Assembly (NCBI GenBank): GCA_964432925.1
Contig: CAYSPM010000005.1
Location: 1 to 44,213 of the forward strand
DNA from: CAYNTC01 sp964432925
GTDB taxonomy: Bacteria > Planctomycetota > Phycisphaerae > Sedimentisphaerales > Anaerobacaceae
DNA length: 44,213 bases
Direction: 5' to 3'
The notes under the pieces are model-generated. The model searched no databases and had not been told where the DNA came from. It worked only from the letters and a program-made list of their open reading frames with translations. Below, one piece after another: positions 34,025 to 42,667 of this stretch. The translations under genes and the position numbers were made by a program. Every line of letters starts with the position of its first letter. The first letter of the stretch is position 1.

Positions 34025-34052
34025 ATTATATTGGCCATTGCAGATGTGTCAA
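34025..34052 (-). promoter_or_regulatory. Consensus sigma-70 promoter of the ABC transporter operon
   Basis: On the minus strand, TTGACA (34052-34047), a 16-bp spacer and TATAAT (34030-34025). Both hexamers match the consensus fully. Transcription would begin near 34018, about 53 nt before the ATPase start at 33965. Confidence 0.8.
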
Positions 34053-34127
34053 TGTCACTTCATTTTCGTCGCCCGTCACTCGATGTCCGGGTCACGAGCC
34101 ACGAGCCACAAAATATGCTTGATAGCA

Positions 34128-35180
34128 TTAGTGAGATTCATGCCCAAACAGATCACGCTGCCCAGCAGCTTGTTTAGCTGTGTGTGGCTTTAGCCCCAGA
34201 TGTTGGCAGGCGGCTTCTGTTATTTCTCTTCCTCTTTTCGTGCGACGCAAAAAGCCGATTTGCAGCAGATACGGTTCGACTACATCTTCGAGCGTGTCTC
34301 TTTCTTCTCCGAGAGTGGCTGCGATTGCATCGATGCCCGCTGGGCCGCCATCATACACATTCGCAAGTGCTCGCAGAAAGGCTCTATCCAACTCGTCCAG
34401 ACCAAGTGAGTCGATCTGTTCCATTTTCAAGGCTTTTTCAACAATCTCTTCGCTTAGTGTTCCTGAGCCTTTTACCTGGGCATAATCACGGACGCGCTTC
34501 AGCAAGCGATTTGCTACACGAGGTGTTCCTCGAGAGCGGCTAGCAACCAACTGGAGTGTACCATCGTCGCACTGTAATTGAAGAAGCTTTGCAGACCTTG
34601 TTAGGATATCCGTCAGCTCTTCGGCGTTATAGAAATCGAGATGATATAGCATTCCAAATCGGCTTCGAAGTGGAGCACTTAATAGCCCGGCTCGCGTCGT
34701 CGCGCCAATTAAGGTAAATCGTTTGAGTGGGAAGTTTATTGTCTTGGCATGCAGGCCACTATCGACAGTGAAGTCGACCTTGAATTCTTCCATCGCCGGG
34801 TAGATGAACTCCTCCACCGGCGTACTCAGTCGGTGAATCTCATCGATAAATAGTATGTCGCCGGTGCTAATATTGCTCAAAAGGCCCATCACGTCGCCGG
34901 CTTTGGCCAGAGCGGGGCCGGATGAGCATCGTATTCGTGTTTCCATTTCGTTTGCCACGACGTGGGCAAGTGTGGTTTTGCCCAGACCGGGCGGGCCATA
35001 CAGGAGAATATGCTCTAATGGCTCCGACCTTTGCTTGGCCGCCTCCATGGCGATTGCAAGTTTGGCCTTAACGTTGCGCTGGCCTGTACACTCGTCCAGA
35101 AATCTTGGCCTAAGAGCAATGTTAAAATTTTCCTCTGTTTCGTTCAGTGCACGTCCGCTTATGGTTCTTCCTATTGCCAT
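34128..35180 (-). CDS. ruvB: Holliday junction branch migration ATPase RuvB
   Basis: A 350-residue AAA+ motor that drives branch migration with RuvA. Walker A is YGPPGLGKTTLAH, Walker B is ILFIDEIHRL, sensor 1 and the arginine finger region read IGATTRAGLLSAPLRSRFG, and the winged-helix end has GFLRRTKRGREITEAA. The N-terminal LRPRFLDECTGQ is typical. ruvB, ruvA and ruvC lie together on the same strand, with an AT-rich repeat between ruvA and ruvB. Confidence 0.98.
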   Translation of the reverse strand: MAIGRTISGRALNETEENFNIALRPRFLDECTGQRNVKAKLAIAMEAAKQRSEPLEHILLYGPPGLGKTTLAHVVANEMETRIRCSSGPALAKAGDVMGLLSNISTGDILFIDEIHRLSTPVEEFIYPAMEEFKVDFTVDSGLHAKTINFPLKRFTLIGATTRAGLLSAPLRSRFGMLYHLDFYNAEELTDILTRSAKLLQLQCDDGTLQLVASRSRGTPRVANRLLKRVRDYAQVKGSGTLSEEIVEKALKMEQIDSLGLDELDRAFLRALANVYDGGPAGIDAIAATLGEERDTLEDVVEPYLLQIGFLRRTKRGREITEAACQHLGLKPHTAKQAAGQRDLFGHESH

Positions 35181-35198
35181 AATACCTTCTGAAATCCG

Positions 35199-35316
35199 AA
35201 ATCCTAATATCTAAATTCTAAACAAATTCAAATTACCAAATTATCAAATCCAAAACGTTTTTGAACATTTGCATTTTGAACATTTGATATTGTTTAGAAT
35301 TTAGTGCTTAGGATTT
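35199..35316. repeat. AT-rich imperfect inverted repeat between ruvA and ruvB
   Basis: The left arm from 35199 (AAATCCTAATATCTAAATTC) pairs with the right arm ending at 35316 (AATTTAGTGCTTAGGATTT). Inner parts (TTCTAAACAAATTC and GATATTGTTTAGAA) also pair, with a middle of TTCAAAT/ATTTGAA-like words. This word set (CTAAATTCTAAAC, ACCAAATTATCAAAT) resembles a repeat type spread among many environmental bacteria, from memory. It fills nearly the whole gap. Confidence 0.7.
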
Positions 35317-35325
35317 TTCCCCTTT

Positions 35326-35955
35326 TTAAACTTCAACTCCTTGTTTTAGTCTGTAGACCAGCGGCACGAGTGCTTCGGCTGACCTTATATCGGGGTGCCT
35401 CTGACAGGCTAACTCGACAAGTTCCATAGCTTCGTTTCTTTTCTCGCCCCAGGCGATGAGAATTTCCAGAGCCTCGATCTGGAATGGCTTGAACATAGCT
35501 TCGGTGGCTCTAGCCGACTCAGCTCCTGCTGCGAAGGACTGCAATTTGCCTTTGAGCTCGGCGATAATCTGCTGTGCCATTCTTTTTCCCACGCCATCCA
35601 AGGCCTGTAGGGTTTTGTCGTCGCCGTTTTCTATGGCGGCGGCGATGTTAGCAATGGGAATACTGAGCGAACGTAGGCCCTTTTTTATGCCCATCCCTTT
35701 GACACTAATGAACTTGGTGAAGAAATCTCGTTCAGACGGGCTCAAGAAACCAATTATCCTCGGGATCAGATTTCCACCGCCCAAGGTACCTTCGTAGTAT
35801 TCCATAGTGCATAGCGCGATTTCGGAGCCAATTTTGTCTGATAGCGCGGTTACGCAGTAACTCGGCAGCATTAGCTCATACGCAACGGCCCCAACCTGCA
35901 CCAGAGCAGTGCCGCTATCAAGCTTTAGTAATTTTCCCTCAATTCTTGCGATCAT
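35326..35955 (-). CDS. ruvA: Holliday junction DNA-binding protein RuvA
   Basis: A 209-residue protein. It begins MIARIEGKLLKLDSGTALVQVGAVAYELMLP (OB fold), then has helix-hairpin-helix segments (FISVKGMGIKKGLRSL, LDGVGKRMAQQIIAELKGKL) and the C-terminal RuvB-binding domain (ALEILIAWGEKRNEAMELV). ATG 35955 is the family start; the frame extends 11 codons upstream without family features. The ribosome binding site is not obvious. Confidence 0.96.
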   Translation of the reverse strand: MIARIEGKLLKLDSGTALVQVGAVAYELMLPSYCVTALSDKIGSEIALCTMEYYEGTLGGGNLIPRIIGFLSPSERDFFTKFISVKGMGIKKGLRSLSIPIANIAAAIENGDDKTLQALDGVGKRMAQQIIAELKGKLQSFAAGAESARATEAMFKPFQIEALEILIAWGEKRNEAMELVELACQRHPDIRSAEALVPLVYRLKQGVEV

Positions 35956-36022
35956 TGCAAAAGGCAAACCCAAAAGAGCAAAGTTCAAAAACTTAGCACG
36001 TGTATTTCAATTGTTTCTATGC

Positions 36023-36511
36023 CTATGCCACAACGATACTTCCAAGTGAGTTTGCGCAGCATAGCGCCGCAGCAATTGCATCCGCGACATCGCTCGGCTC
36101 GGGTACACTCGGCAAAGACAAAAGAGTCTGAATTGTTTTTTGTATCTGTTGTTTGGAGGCTCTGCCGTTGCCGGTAATTGATTTCTTTATGCGGGTGGCG
36201 CTGAAGCTACGGACCTCAAGGGAAGCTTCGGCGCACTTTTGCAATATAACACCTCTGGCATGTCCCATCAATATTGCTGTCCTGGGATGTGTATAATGAG
36301 AGTACAATTGTTCCACTGCCACAATTTCGGGGACGAATCTTCTCAAAAGGGATTCGAGGTCCCCTGCAATCTGATCGAGCTTTGCCTGAAGAGGTGATTG
36401 GCTCGAAGTGCGGATGACACCCGCCTCACAAAGTACGTGCTCATCAGCATTGGTATCGAGACACGCATATCCACAGACCTGTAGGCCCGGGTCTATCCCG
36501 AGGATTCTCAT
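36023..36511 (-). CDS. ruvC: Holliday junction resolvase RuvC
   Basis: A 162-residue endonuclease that cuts Holliday junctions. It starts MRILGIDPGLQVCGYA (first catalytic Asp), has VAVEQLYSHYTHPRTAI (Glu), ITGNGRASKQQIQ and PEPSDVADAIAAAL (last Asp pair). ATG 36511 shares an ATGA overlap with the cysS stop at 36508-36510. A continuous frame through the N run would wrongly join ruvC to cysS; the two are separate genes. Confidence 0.96.
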   Translation of the reverse strand: MRILGIDPGLQVCGYACLDTNADEHVLCEAGVIRTSSQSPLQAKLDQIAGDLESLLRRFVPEIVAVEQLYSHYTHPRTAILMGHARGVILQKCAEASLEVRSFSATRIKKSITGNGRASKQQIQKTIQTLLSLPSVPEPSDVADAIAAALCCANSLGSIVVA

Positions 36512-37819
36512 TTCCATCTCCAGATAGTCTGATCTGGCTTGTCCTCTATTGCCACACCCATTTCGCTNNNNNNNNNNNNNNNNNNNNNNNNNNNNNNNNN
36601 NNNNNNNNNNNNNNNNNNNNNNNNNNNNNNNNNNNNNNNNNNNNNNNNNNNNNNNNNNNNNNNNNNNAATGGACGTATTCAGATCGTCGTCCATCGCCGT
36701 TACAAATTTTTCTTTTAACTGCTCAAGCTGGGTTGTCACCTGTTCGTCGATCTGACCGCTCGGGGCGGCGCTTAGTTTTCTTCTGATGTCAACAACGGCC
36801 CGGCTTATTTTTTCAAAGCCGCTCTGAGCTGCGAAAAGAGCTGCGTCAGAGAAGTCCAACGGGCTTCTGTAGTGGCTGTTTAGAACTAATTGTCTAATTG
36901 CCATCGGGTCGTAGCTTCTGGTCAGCCTCTCATGGGCACCGGAAAAGGCCTGTTTTAGATTGATAAAATTATTCAGACTTCGGCTCATTTTCTGCCCGTC
37001 AACAGTAACCATGTTATTATGCAACCAATACCGGACGAACTGAACGTCATTTGCAGCTTCCGATTGAGCTATTTCGCATTCGTGATGCGGGAATTTGTTG
37101 TCCAGTCCTCCTCCGTGGATGTCGATGGTCTTGCCAAGGTATTTCATAGCCATTACTGAGCATTCCACATGCCAGCCTGGAAAACCCATTCCCCACGGGC
37201 TGGGCCACTGCATAATGTGATTCGGCTCAGCTTTCTTCCATAAGGCAAAATCGACGGGATTTTTTTTGTCGGGCGAGACCTCCACGCGGGCGCCAGCTAA
37301 CATCTCCTCTGTATTTCTGCCGGAGAGTTTGCCATAATCTTTGAACTTGGAGACATCGAAATAGACAGAGCCGTTGGCTTCATAGGCATAACCTTTTTCT
37401 AAAAGCAGCTTGACCAGCTCTATCTGTTCAACGATGTGTCCTGTGGCTCGAGGTGAAATATCTGGACGAAGGCAATTGAGCTTGTCCATATCGTCAAAGA
37501 AATTTCTGGCATAGAATTCTGCTATCGCCATAGGGTGCTTTTTCTCTCTTTCCGCAGCCACAAGGATTCGATCTTCACCTTCGTTGGTCTCACCAAGCAG
37601 GTGACCGACGTCAGTAATATTTTGTACATAAGTGACATCGTATCCAAGATAGCGAAGATAGCGCACAAGCACATCAAAGCTGACATAACTTTTAGCATGT
37701 CCTAAGTGTGCGTGACCGTATACGGTCGGTCCGCAGACGTACATGCCGACTTTGCCTTTCTTAATAGGTTCGAATTCTTCTTTTCTTCTTGTGAGACTGT
37801 TGTGAAGTTTCAGTGCCAT
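36508..37819 (-). CDS. cysS: Cysteinyl-tRNA synthetase, interrupted by an assembly gap
   Basis: Class I synthetase charging tRNA-Cys. Residues 1-383 are readable: YVCGPTVYGHAHLGHAKSY (zinc cysteine and HIGH-like HLGHA), FPGWHVECSVMA, FPHHECEIAQSEA (other zinc ligands) and the KMSRS signature. The N run 36568-36667 follows DDDLNTSI. On the far side the true cysS frame ends EMGVAIEDKPDQTIWRWK then TGA at 36510-36508, a typical CysS C-terminus. Family length suggests that more than 100 bp are missing, so the N run is nominal. Confidence 0.93.
36568..36667. other. Run of exactly 100 N (scaffold gap)
   Basis: A fixed-size filler inside cysS. Any frame read through it is artificial. Confidence 0.99.
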
Positions 37820-37852
37820 AGATTTTACCTTTTTCTCAATGTTGCATGTTAT

Positions 37853-38365
37853 TTATAGTGTCCTCCTTGGTTTCTTCCGCAGAAGTACTATTGCGGTCGC
37901 GCCGATAGCCTGGCCTGCTCCAATATCGCCGAGACCTTCGTTGGTTTTGGCCTTGACGTTGACCGAAGTAAAGTCGATATCCAGAAGTCCTGCAATGCAT
38001 CTTTTTATCTGGCCTTTGGCCTGTTCCAGCCTTGGCTCTTCAGCATGAATGATAAGATCGACGTTGACAACTTCCCATTTTTTCTCTTGAAGTTGCTCCT
38101 TGGCGATAATGAGAAGCTCTTTACTATCCATGTCTTTCCATTGCAGGTCTGTATCGGGAAATAGTGTTCCAATGTCACCCAACCCACTTGCTCCAAGCAG
38201 GGCGTCGATGATGGCGTGCAGAGCTACGTCCCCATCGCTGTGGCCATCCAGTCCAACCGAATAGGGCACATAGATTCCACCCAACATAAGTTTTCGGCCA
38301 GGAACCGTTCGATGGATGTCGGTGCCTATTCCACTTCGATATTCAGGTTTTGGATGCTCGATCAT
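37853..38365 (-). CDS. ispF: 2-C-methyl-D-erythritol 2,4-cyclodiphosphate synthase
   Basis: A 170-residue enzyme of the MEP isoprenoid pathway, forming the cyclodiphosphate from CDP-ME-2-phosphate. The zinc motif GIGTDIHR, the GLDGHSDGDVALHAIIDALLGA segment and LGDIGTLFPD are intact. Its ATG overlaps the hisB stop (ATGA), and cysS follows after 33 bp, so hisB-ispF-cysS-ruvC form a tight unit. Confidence 0.97.
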   Translation of the reverse strand: MIEHPKPEYRSGIGTDIHRTVPGRKLMLGGIYVPYSVGLDGHSDGDVALHAIIDALLGASGLGDIGTLFPDTDLQWKDMDSKELLIIAKEQLQEKKWEVVNVDLIIHAEEPRLEQAKGQIKRCIAGLLDIDFTSVNVKAKTNEGLGDIGAGQAIGATAIVLLRKKPRRTL

Positions 38366-38946
38366 AGTTGTCCTTTGGTACTGGGAACATCGGTTCGGAC
38401 GATTCTGACAGCGGCTCCGAGCGCCTGACCGAGGCCTTTGAAAATTGCCTCAGCTATGTGATGACTGTTTGTGCCATAAGGCACGTTTATATGCAAGTTA
38501 AACTTGCCATTGTTGGCAAAACTGCGAAGCATCTCGTCAAGACATTCGACATCAAAATCGCCGATTTTATCTGTTCGATACTCGACATTATACACACAAC
38601 TGGCTCTGCCGGATAGGTCCACAGAGACATTAGCCAAGGCATCCTCCATAGGCACAGAGCTATGTCCATACCTTGCGATTCCTTTTTTATCGCCGAGCGC
38701 TTCTAGCAAACACTCGCCCAGACTTATCGCAATATCCTCGGTAGTATGATGGGCGTCAACTTGCAGATCGCCCTTTGCTTTGATGATTAGATCGATCTTG
38801 CTGTGTTTACTTAAATGGGTAAGCATGTGGTCCAAAAAACCTATGCCGGTATCAATCTCATACTTGCCGAGGCCGTCGAGGTTGAGTTCGCATAGGACGT
38901 CTGTTTCTTTCGTTTGTCTGTGTACTTTTGCTGTCCTTTGTTCCAT
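38362..38946 (-). CDS. hisB: Imidazoleglycerol-phosphate dehydratase
   Basis: A 194-residue dehydratase of histidine biosynthesis. The two manganese motifs are present: DHMLTHLSKHS with VDAHHTTEDIAISLGE, and GTNSHHIAEAIFKGLGQAL. It is monofunctional, without the phosphatase domain of enterobacterial HisB. AAGGA precedes ATG 38946. The start region, six codons and the upstream flank, is duplicated at 39104-39135 by an inserted repeat. Confidence 0.97.
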   Translation of the reverse strand: MEQRTAKVHRQTKETDVLCELNLDGLGKYEIDTGIGFLDHMLTHLSKHSKIDLIIKAKGDLQVDAHHTTEDIAISLGECLLEALGDKKGIARYGHSSVPMEDALANVSVDLSGRASCVYNVEYRTDKIGDFDVECLDEMLRSFANNGKFNLHINVPYGTNSHHIAEAIFKGLGQALGAAVRIVRTDVPSTKGQL

Positions 38947-39135
38947 CGCAAAATTCCTTATTTAGGCACAAAGTGTCAGAGGAACTTAGGCACAAAGTGC
39001 TTGAATCTCTCGGGCATAAAAGGCTTAGCCTTAATAAGCCTCAGGCTTATTAAATTTTCTGAGTCACTTTGTGCCTATGTGCCTTTGCCCCTTCTATATA
39101 TTCGCTGTCCTTTGTTCCATCGCAAAATTCCTTAT
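38930..39135. repeat. Palindromic insertion flanked by a perfect 32-bp direct repeat at the hisB start
   Basis: 38930-38961 and 39104-39135 are identical over 32 bp and carry the hisB ribosome binding site, ATG and six codons. Between them TTAGGCACAAAGTG occurs twice (38962-38975, 38986-38999) and its complement CACTTTGTGCCTA once (39065-39077), with a GCC-N3-GGC palindrome in the centre. The outer copy would encode an eight-residue peptide, MEQRTANI, before a stop. Confidence 0.85.
39031..39053. repeat. Perfect palindrome, second copy of the kamA-end repeat
   Basis: TTAATAAGCC / GGCTTATTAA with a TCA loop, arms identical to 7541-7563. It is preceded by AAGGCTTAGCCTT, another small palindrome. 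Confidence 0.8.
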
Positions 39136-39140
39136 ATTTG

Positions 39141-39194
39141 TAAATGGTAATTTTGTTAAATAGTTACCAATTACCAGTTACCAATTACCATTTA
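39141..39194. repeat. Inverted and tandem repeat at the hisC stop
   Basis: TAAATGGTAATT (39141-39152) and AATTACCATTTA (39183-39194) are perfect complements. Between them a 14-bp unit, AGTTACCAATTACC, is repeated twice (39162-39175, 39176-39189). The hisC TAA stop lies in the right arm. Confidence 0.8.
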
Positions 39195-40241
39195 ACCAAC
39201 TCCGACGATGTCCTGTAAGGCAGCGATGAGCTTCTGGTTTTGCTCTCTTGTGCCGATAGTTATCCTGAGCTTATCATCAAGACCTGGCAGATTGAAGCAT
39301 CTGACGTAGATATTTCGCTGGACCAATTCGTCGTATATCTGAGCCGCCGAGCGGTTTTTACTTTCAGCAAGTACAAAATTTGTGTGACTCTCCCGCACAT
39401 CGAATTTCAATGCCCGCAATTGCTCGGTCAGCTCCTGGCGGCCTAACTTTATCTTTTCGACATTTTCTCTGAAATACTGCTGATCTTTTATCGCTGTGGT
39501 TGCCAGTGCAATTGAAATAGTGTCTACATTGTATGAATCCTTGACCTTCATAAGGCCGGCGATGATATCCGGCTGCGCGATTGCATAGCCAAATCGCAGT
39601 CCTGCAAGTGAGTAACCCTTGCTCATCGAGCGAAGGAGAATCATGTTGTCGAAGTCCTTAACCAGCTCCGTACAATTCTTTTCTGCAAAATCTACATACG
39701 CCTCATCTATCAGTAAAATGCTGGACAATTCATCAGCCAGCGATGCCAGCTCCTCGACGCTCACAAAGCTGCCGGTCGGAGCATTTGGATTACAGACGAT
39801 AGTCAGTGCTGCATTTGTACCTGCTAATTTAGCTGGCAGGTTGAACTCACCATCAAACGGAACTTCAATCGCTTTGCAATTCTGCAGATTAGCCAGCACT
39901 GGATAGAGTGAATAGGTTGGAACAGGATAGGCCACCGGCCGATTTTCATCGCAGAACGCCTCAAAAGCGATTCGCAGCAGCTCATCTCCGCCATTACAGG
40001 CCATAATACACTCAGACTCGACGCCGTTGACTTCGGCTGCTGCCTGTCGGAACGCATTTGCCAGTGGATCAGGGTATCGGCGAAGCTGCTCGGGCCTTAT
40101 CTCGGCTAAGGCTTTCATAACCGCAGGTGAAGGCGGATAAGGATGCTCGTTGGTGTTTAGCTTGACCACATCCATATCTTTCGGCTGAAAGCCTGGCTCA
40201 TAGCCCTTTGCTTTTTCAATGTTAGCTCGAAAATAGCCCAT
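39192..40241 (-). CDS. hisC: Histidinol-phosphate aminotransferase
   Basis: A 349-residue PLP enzyme of histidine synthesis (class II-type aminotransferase fold I). LNTNEHPYPPSPAV opens the domain, CNPNAPTGSFVSVEEL and LLIDEAYVDFAE bind the cofactor, and the PLP lysine is in RSMSKGYSLAGLRFGYA. ATG 40241 (MGYFRANIEKAKGYEPG) is the family-like start; the frame reaches 40292 through 17 more residues. hisB follows downstream, separated by the repeat insertions. Confidence 0.95.
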   Translation of the reverse strand: MGYFRANIEKAKGYEPGFQPKDMDVVKLNTNEHPYPPSPAVMKALAEIRPEQLRRYPDPLANAFRQAAAEVNGVESECIMACNGGDELLRIAFEAFCDENRPVAYPVPTYSLYPVLANLQNCKAIEVPFDGEFNLPAKLAGTNAALTIVCNPNAPTGSFVSVEELASLADELSSILLIDEAYVDFAEKNCTELVKDFDNMILLRSMSKGYSLAGLRFGYAIAQPDIIAGLMKVKDSYNVDTISIALATTAIKDQQYFRENVEKIKLGRQELTEQLRALKFDVRESHTNFVLAESKNRSAAQIYDELVQRNIYVRCFNLPGLDDKLRITIGTREQNQKLIAALQDIVGVG

Positions 40242-40392
40242 TATTTGTCCGTACTTTATATATTGATGCGTATTGCGTACAACAGATTTCATGCTCAGGT
40301 TATGGTTAAAGATTATACGGATATTTGGCTAGGAGTGAAAGAGAAGATTTTGCCAGTATTCTCAAACAGTGAGACATGAACGTGCTAATTTA

Positions 40393-40407
40393 TACGCCGG
40401 AGGCGTA
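40393..40407. repeat. GCC-N3-GGC palindrome next to the accD stop
   Basis: TACGCC GGA GGCGTA, five bases from the accD stop. It has the same architecture as the palindromes at 7541, 22704 and 39031 but different arms. Confidence 0.6.
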
Positions 40408-40411
40408 AGAA

Positions 40412-41257
40412 TCATTTTTGACAGTAGTCGATAATACGCGCGATTTCGCTTCGCAGGTCCTTTCTTTGCACAATCATATCAACAAAGCCATGTTCGAGCA
40501 TAAACTCCGCTGTTTGAAAACCTTCCGGCAGCTCCATCTTTATCGTTTCAGCGATGGTTCGAGGACCAGCAAAGCCGATGAGCGCACCCGGTTCAGCCAT
40601 TATAACATCGCCGAGCATCGCAAAGCTCGCCGTGACACCACCGGTTGTAGGGTCGGTTAAAACGGAAATGAAAAGGCCCTCGGCTTCATCAAATTGTGCT
40701 AGAGCCGCGGAGGTTTTGGCCATTTGGCCTAATGATACAACTCCCTCGTGCATTCTTGCTCCGCCCGAACAGCTAACCACCACCAGCGGCAGCGACTCTT
40801 CGATAGCCATATCGACCGCTGTACAGAATTTCTCGCCCACAACATAACCCATAGAGCCCATGAGGAAATTTGGCTCCATCACGGCCAGGACAACACCCCT
40901 TGCCTTGATAAAGGCCTTGCCTATCAGCATAGCTTCTTTTGAACCGCTCTTCTTTTCGTCGGCCTTTACACGCTGTTTGTACGTTGTTCCTCTGAACTTA
41001 AAGCCAAGTGGATCGCTGGTTTTCATATTGTTGAGAACTTGCTGGAAGGAATCCTCGTCGGCCAGGTACTTGATTCGGGTTTCTGCTCCGATACGAAAGT
41101 GATAGTTACACTCCGGACAGACGTTGAGATTTTTCTCTACGCTGCTTTTGTATAGCATGTGCTCACAGCCCGGGCATCGCATCCAAAGGCCTTCCGGCAT
41201 TTCTTTGCGTGGCCTTAATGAAAAACCGTTCCATTTTGATTTAGATTCTTGTGCCAT
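40412..41257 (-). CDS. accD: Acetyl-CoA carboxylase carboxyltransferase subunit beta
   Basis: A 281-residue subunit of the carboxyltransferase that makes malonyl-CoA for fatty acid synthesis. The zinc ribbon is seen as MRCPGCEHML and VCPECNYHFRIG. The crotonase-like core has VVSCSGGARMHEGVVSLGQMAKTS and LTDPTTGGVTASFAMLGD. The start MAQESKSKW at 41257 is chosen by family length; the frame reaches 41356 with 33 atypical residues. rpe lies upstream on the same strand. Confidence 0.96.
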   Translation of the reverse strand: MAQESKSKWNGFSLRPRKEMPEGLWMRCPGCEHMLYKSSVEKNLNVCPECNYHFRIGAETRIKYLADEDSFQQVLNNMKTSDPLGFKFRGTTYKQRVKADEKKSGSKEAMLIGKAFIKARGVVLAVMEPNFLMGSMGYVVGEKFCTAVDMAIEESLPLVVVSCSGGARMHEGVVSLGQMAKTSAALAQFDEAEGLFISVLTDPTTGGVTASFAMLGDVIMAEPGALIGFAGPRTIAETIKMELPEGFQTAEFMLEHGFVDMIVQRKDLRSEIARIIDYCQK

Positions 41258-41362
41258 ACGAACGTTTTGTTCTTTTCTGTTTGTTGGCAGTTTTATAGAT
41301 ACCAGTTCAAATTTAACAGAGTCGATATTGTACCAAAAATGGGCAGCCTTAGGCATAAAAAG

Positions 41363-42028
41363 TCAGCCGCAGGCTTTTCGAAGGGCCTGGATAGCAGCGA
41401 TACGGTCGGTTTCGGAGAAGATTGCATTGCCGGCTACAAGGGTATCCGCCCCATATGAGACCACAATTGGCGTTGTTTGAGGATCTATGCCGCCGTCGAC
41501 TTCGATGCGGATATCGGGTCCGACAATTTGTCTAATAGTGGCAACTTTTTTTGCAGCATCCGGCATAAATTCCTGACCGCCGAAGCCCGGGTGCACTGTC
41601 ATCACAAGGACCATATCGCAAAGAGGCGCAACTTTCTCAATTGCCTTAACAGGCGTTTCCGGATTCAGACATATACCGGCGCTGCAATCGAGCTTGTGTA
41701 GTTTATCGATGAGTTTTTCCGGCTCCTTGGCAACTTCGATATGAAACGTAATATGATCGACACCAGCTTCGATAAAACGTTCGGCATATTCGTCCGGCTC
41801 GCTGATCATTAAGTGACTGTCGAAAACGAGTTTGGTATACTTGCGAAGCTTTGCTATTACAGGCGGCCCAATCGTGATGTTTGGGACAAAGTGCCCATCC
41901 ATGACGTCCAGGTGGACCATTTTTAGTCCGGCTAACTCGACCACAGCTATTTCGTCGGCCAACCTGGCAAAATCGGCGCTCAATATAGACGGCACAATCT
42001 CAATTGTCCCCGGCCTGGGTAATCGCAT
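41363..42028 (-). CDS. rpe: Ribulose-phosphate 3-epimerase
   Basis: A 221-residue TIM-barrel enzyme interconverting ribulose-5-phosphate and xylulose-5-phosphate. IVPSILSADFARLADEI, HLDVMDGHFVPNITIGP, FDSHLMISEPDEY, MTVHPGFGGQEFMP and EVDGGIDPQTTP are the family signatures with the metal-binding His and Asp residues. Confidence 0.98.
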   Translation of the reverse strand: MRLPRPGTIEIVPSILSADFARLADEIAVVELAGLKMVHLDVMDGHFVPNITIGPPVIAKLRKYTKLVFDSHLMISEPDEYAERFIEAGVDHITFHIEVAKEPEKLIDKLHKLDCSAGICLNPETPVKAIEKVAPLCDMVLVMTVHPGFGGQEFMPDAAKKVATIRQIVGPDIRIEVDGGIDPQTTPIVVSYGADTLVAGNAIFSETDRIAAIQALRKACG

Positions 42029-42109
42029 TTTTTAACTGATTATTTTCTTAATTGCAGCAAACCAATTTTGCTGGTGTATCGACCATGAATCTGCTAAAAA
42101 ACCCTGTTT

Positions 42110-42667
42110 TTAAGCTTTTAGTAATCTCTTAAGTTCATTCCATATCCTCATATCCTCGGCCTGGTCAGATAGCTTTTGGGCCCAGGTTTTCAAATACCCT
42201 ATATCGAGTTTCTCTTTATGCCGCAGGATAACTCTTTCGACGTCTAATAAATCCTGCTTGCGCCCAGGGATGATTTTGAATAAGATTAGATCCTCAGGAG
42301 TAGGGAAAAAAGCTTTTATACCATATAAGGCAATTGTCTTTCTTCTCTTAAACGCTTGCGTTTCCAAATCAGTTGAAGCGATAATAAAGTCGATATGAAA
42401 ATCTCCGTAGTTTACCTGAAAGGTGCCGGTTTGCTCTGCTGTTCTAAGGCACTTTTTTTTTGAAACCTTGAATCCGGTTTTTTTTGCCTTATCCAAAAAA
42501 TCAGGGATATCCTTTTGGTCCAGCATTATATCGACATCAACATCACCTGTAATCCTCGGCTCGCCCAGAGTTCCAGCAGCAATACCTCCAATTATCAGAT
42601 ATTCATAATTTGCCCTGTTTAGAAAGATCACAACCTTTTTATAGACTTGTTCTAACAAAATTCTCAT
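42110..42667 (-). CDS. Nucleotidyltransferase (AbiEii/DUF6036-like)
   Basis: A 185-residue protein with the Pol-beta nucleotidyltransferase pattern: YLIIGGIAAGTLGEPRITGDVDVDIML supplies the GG and the D-x-D pair, and DFHIDFIIA the third Asp. FPTPEDLILFKIIPGRKQDLLDVERVI is typical of the AbiEii/AbiGii-type toxin-like group, some of which modify tRNA. ATG 42667 overlaps the stop of the small gene upstream (ATGA); the longer frame to 42703 is less likely. The paired layout suggests a two-gene module, possibly toxin-antitoxin, but the role is inferred. Confidence 0.8.
   Translation of the reverse strand: MRILLEQVYKKVVIFLNRANYEYLIIGGIAAGTLGEPRITGDVDVDIMLDQKDIPDFLDKAKKTGFKVSKKKCLRTAEQTGTFQVNYGDFHIDFIIASTDLETQAFKRRKTIALYGIKAFFPTPEDLILFKIIPGRKQDLLDVERVILRHKEKLDIGYLKTWAQKLSDQAEDMRIWNELKRLLKA

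Noticed and set aside
36023..37819. A continuous frame apparently joining CysS and RuvC
   Set aside because: It exists only because 100 N were read through. Separate starts and stops are visible for both genes.
41258..41356. 33-residue N-terminal extension of AccD
   Set aside because: It lacks family features, and the shorter start gives the usual length and zinc ribbon position.
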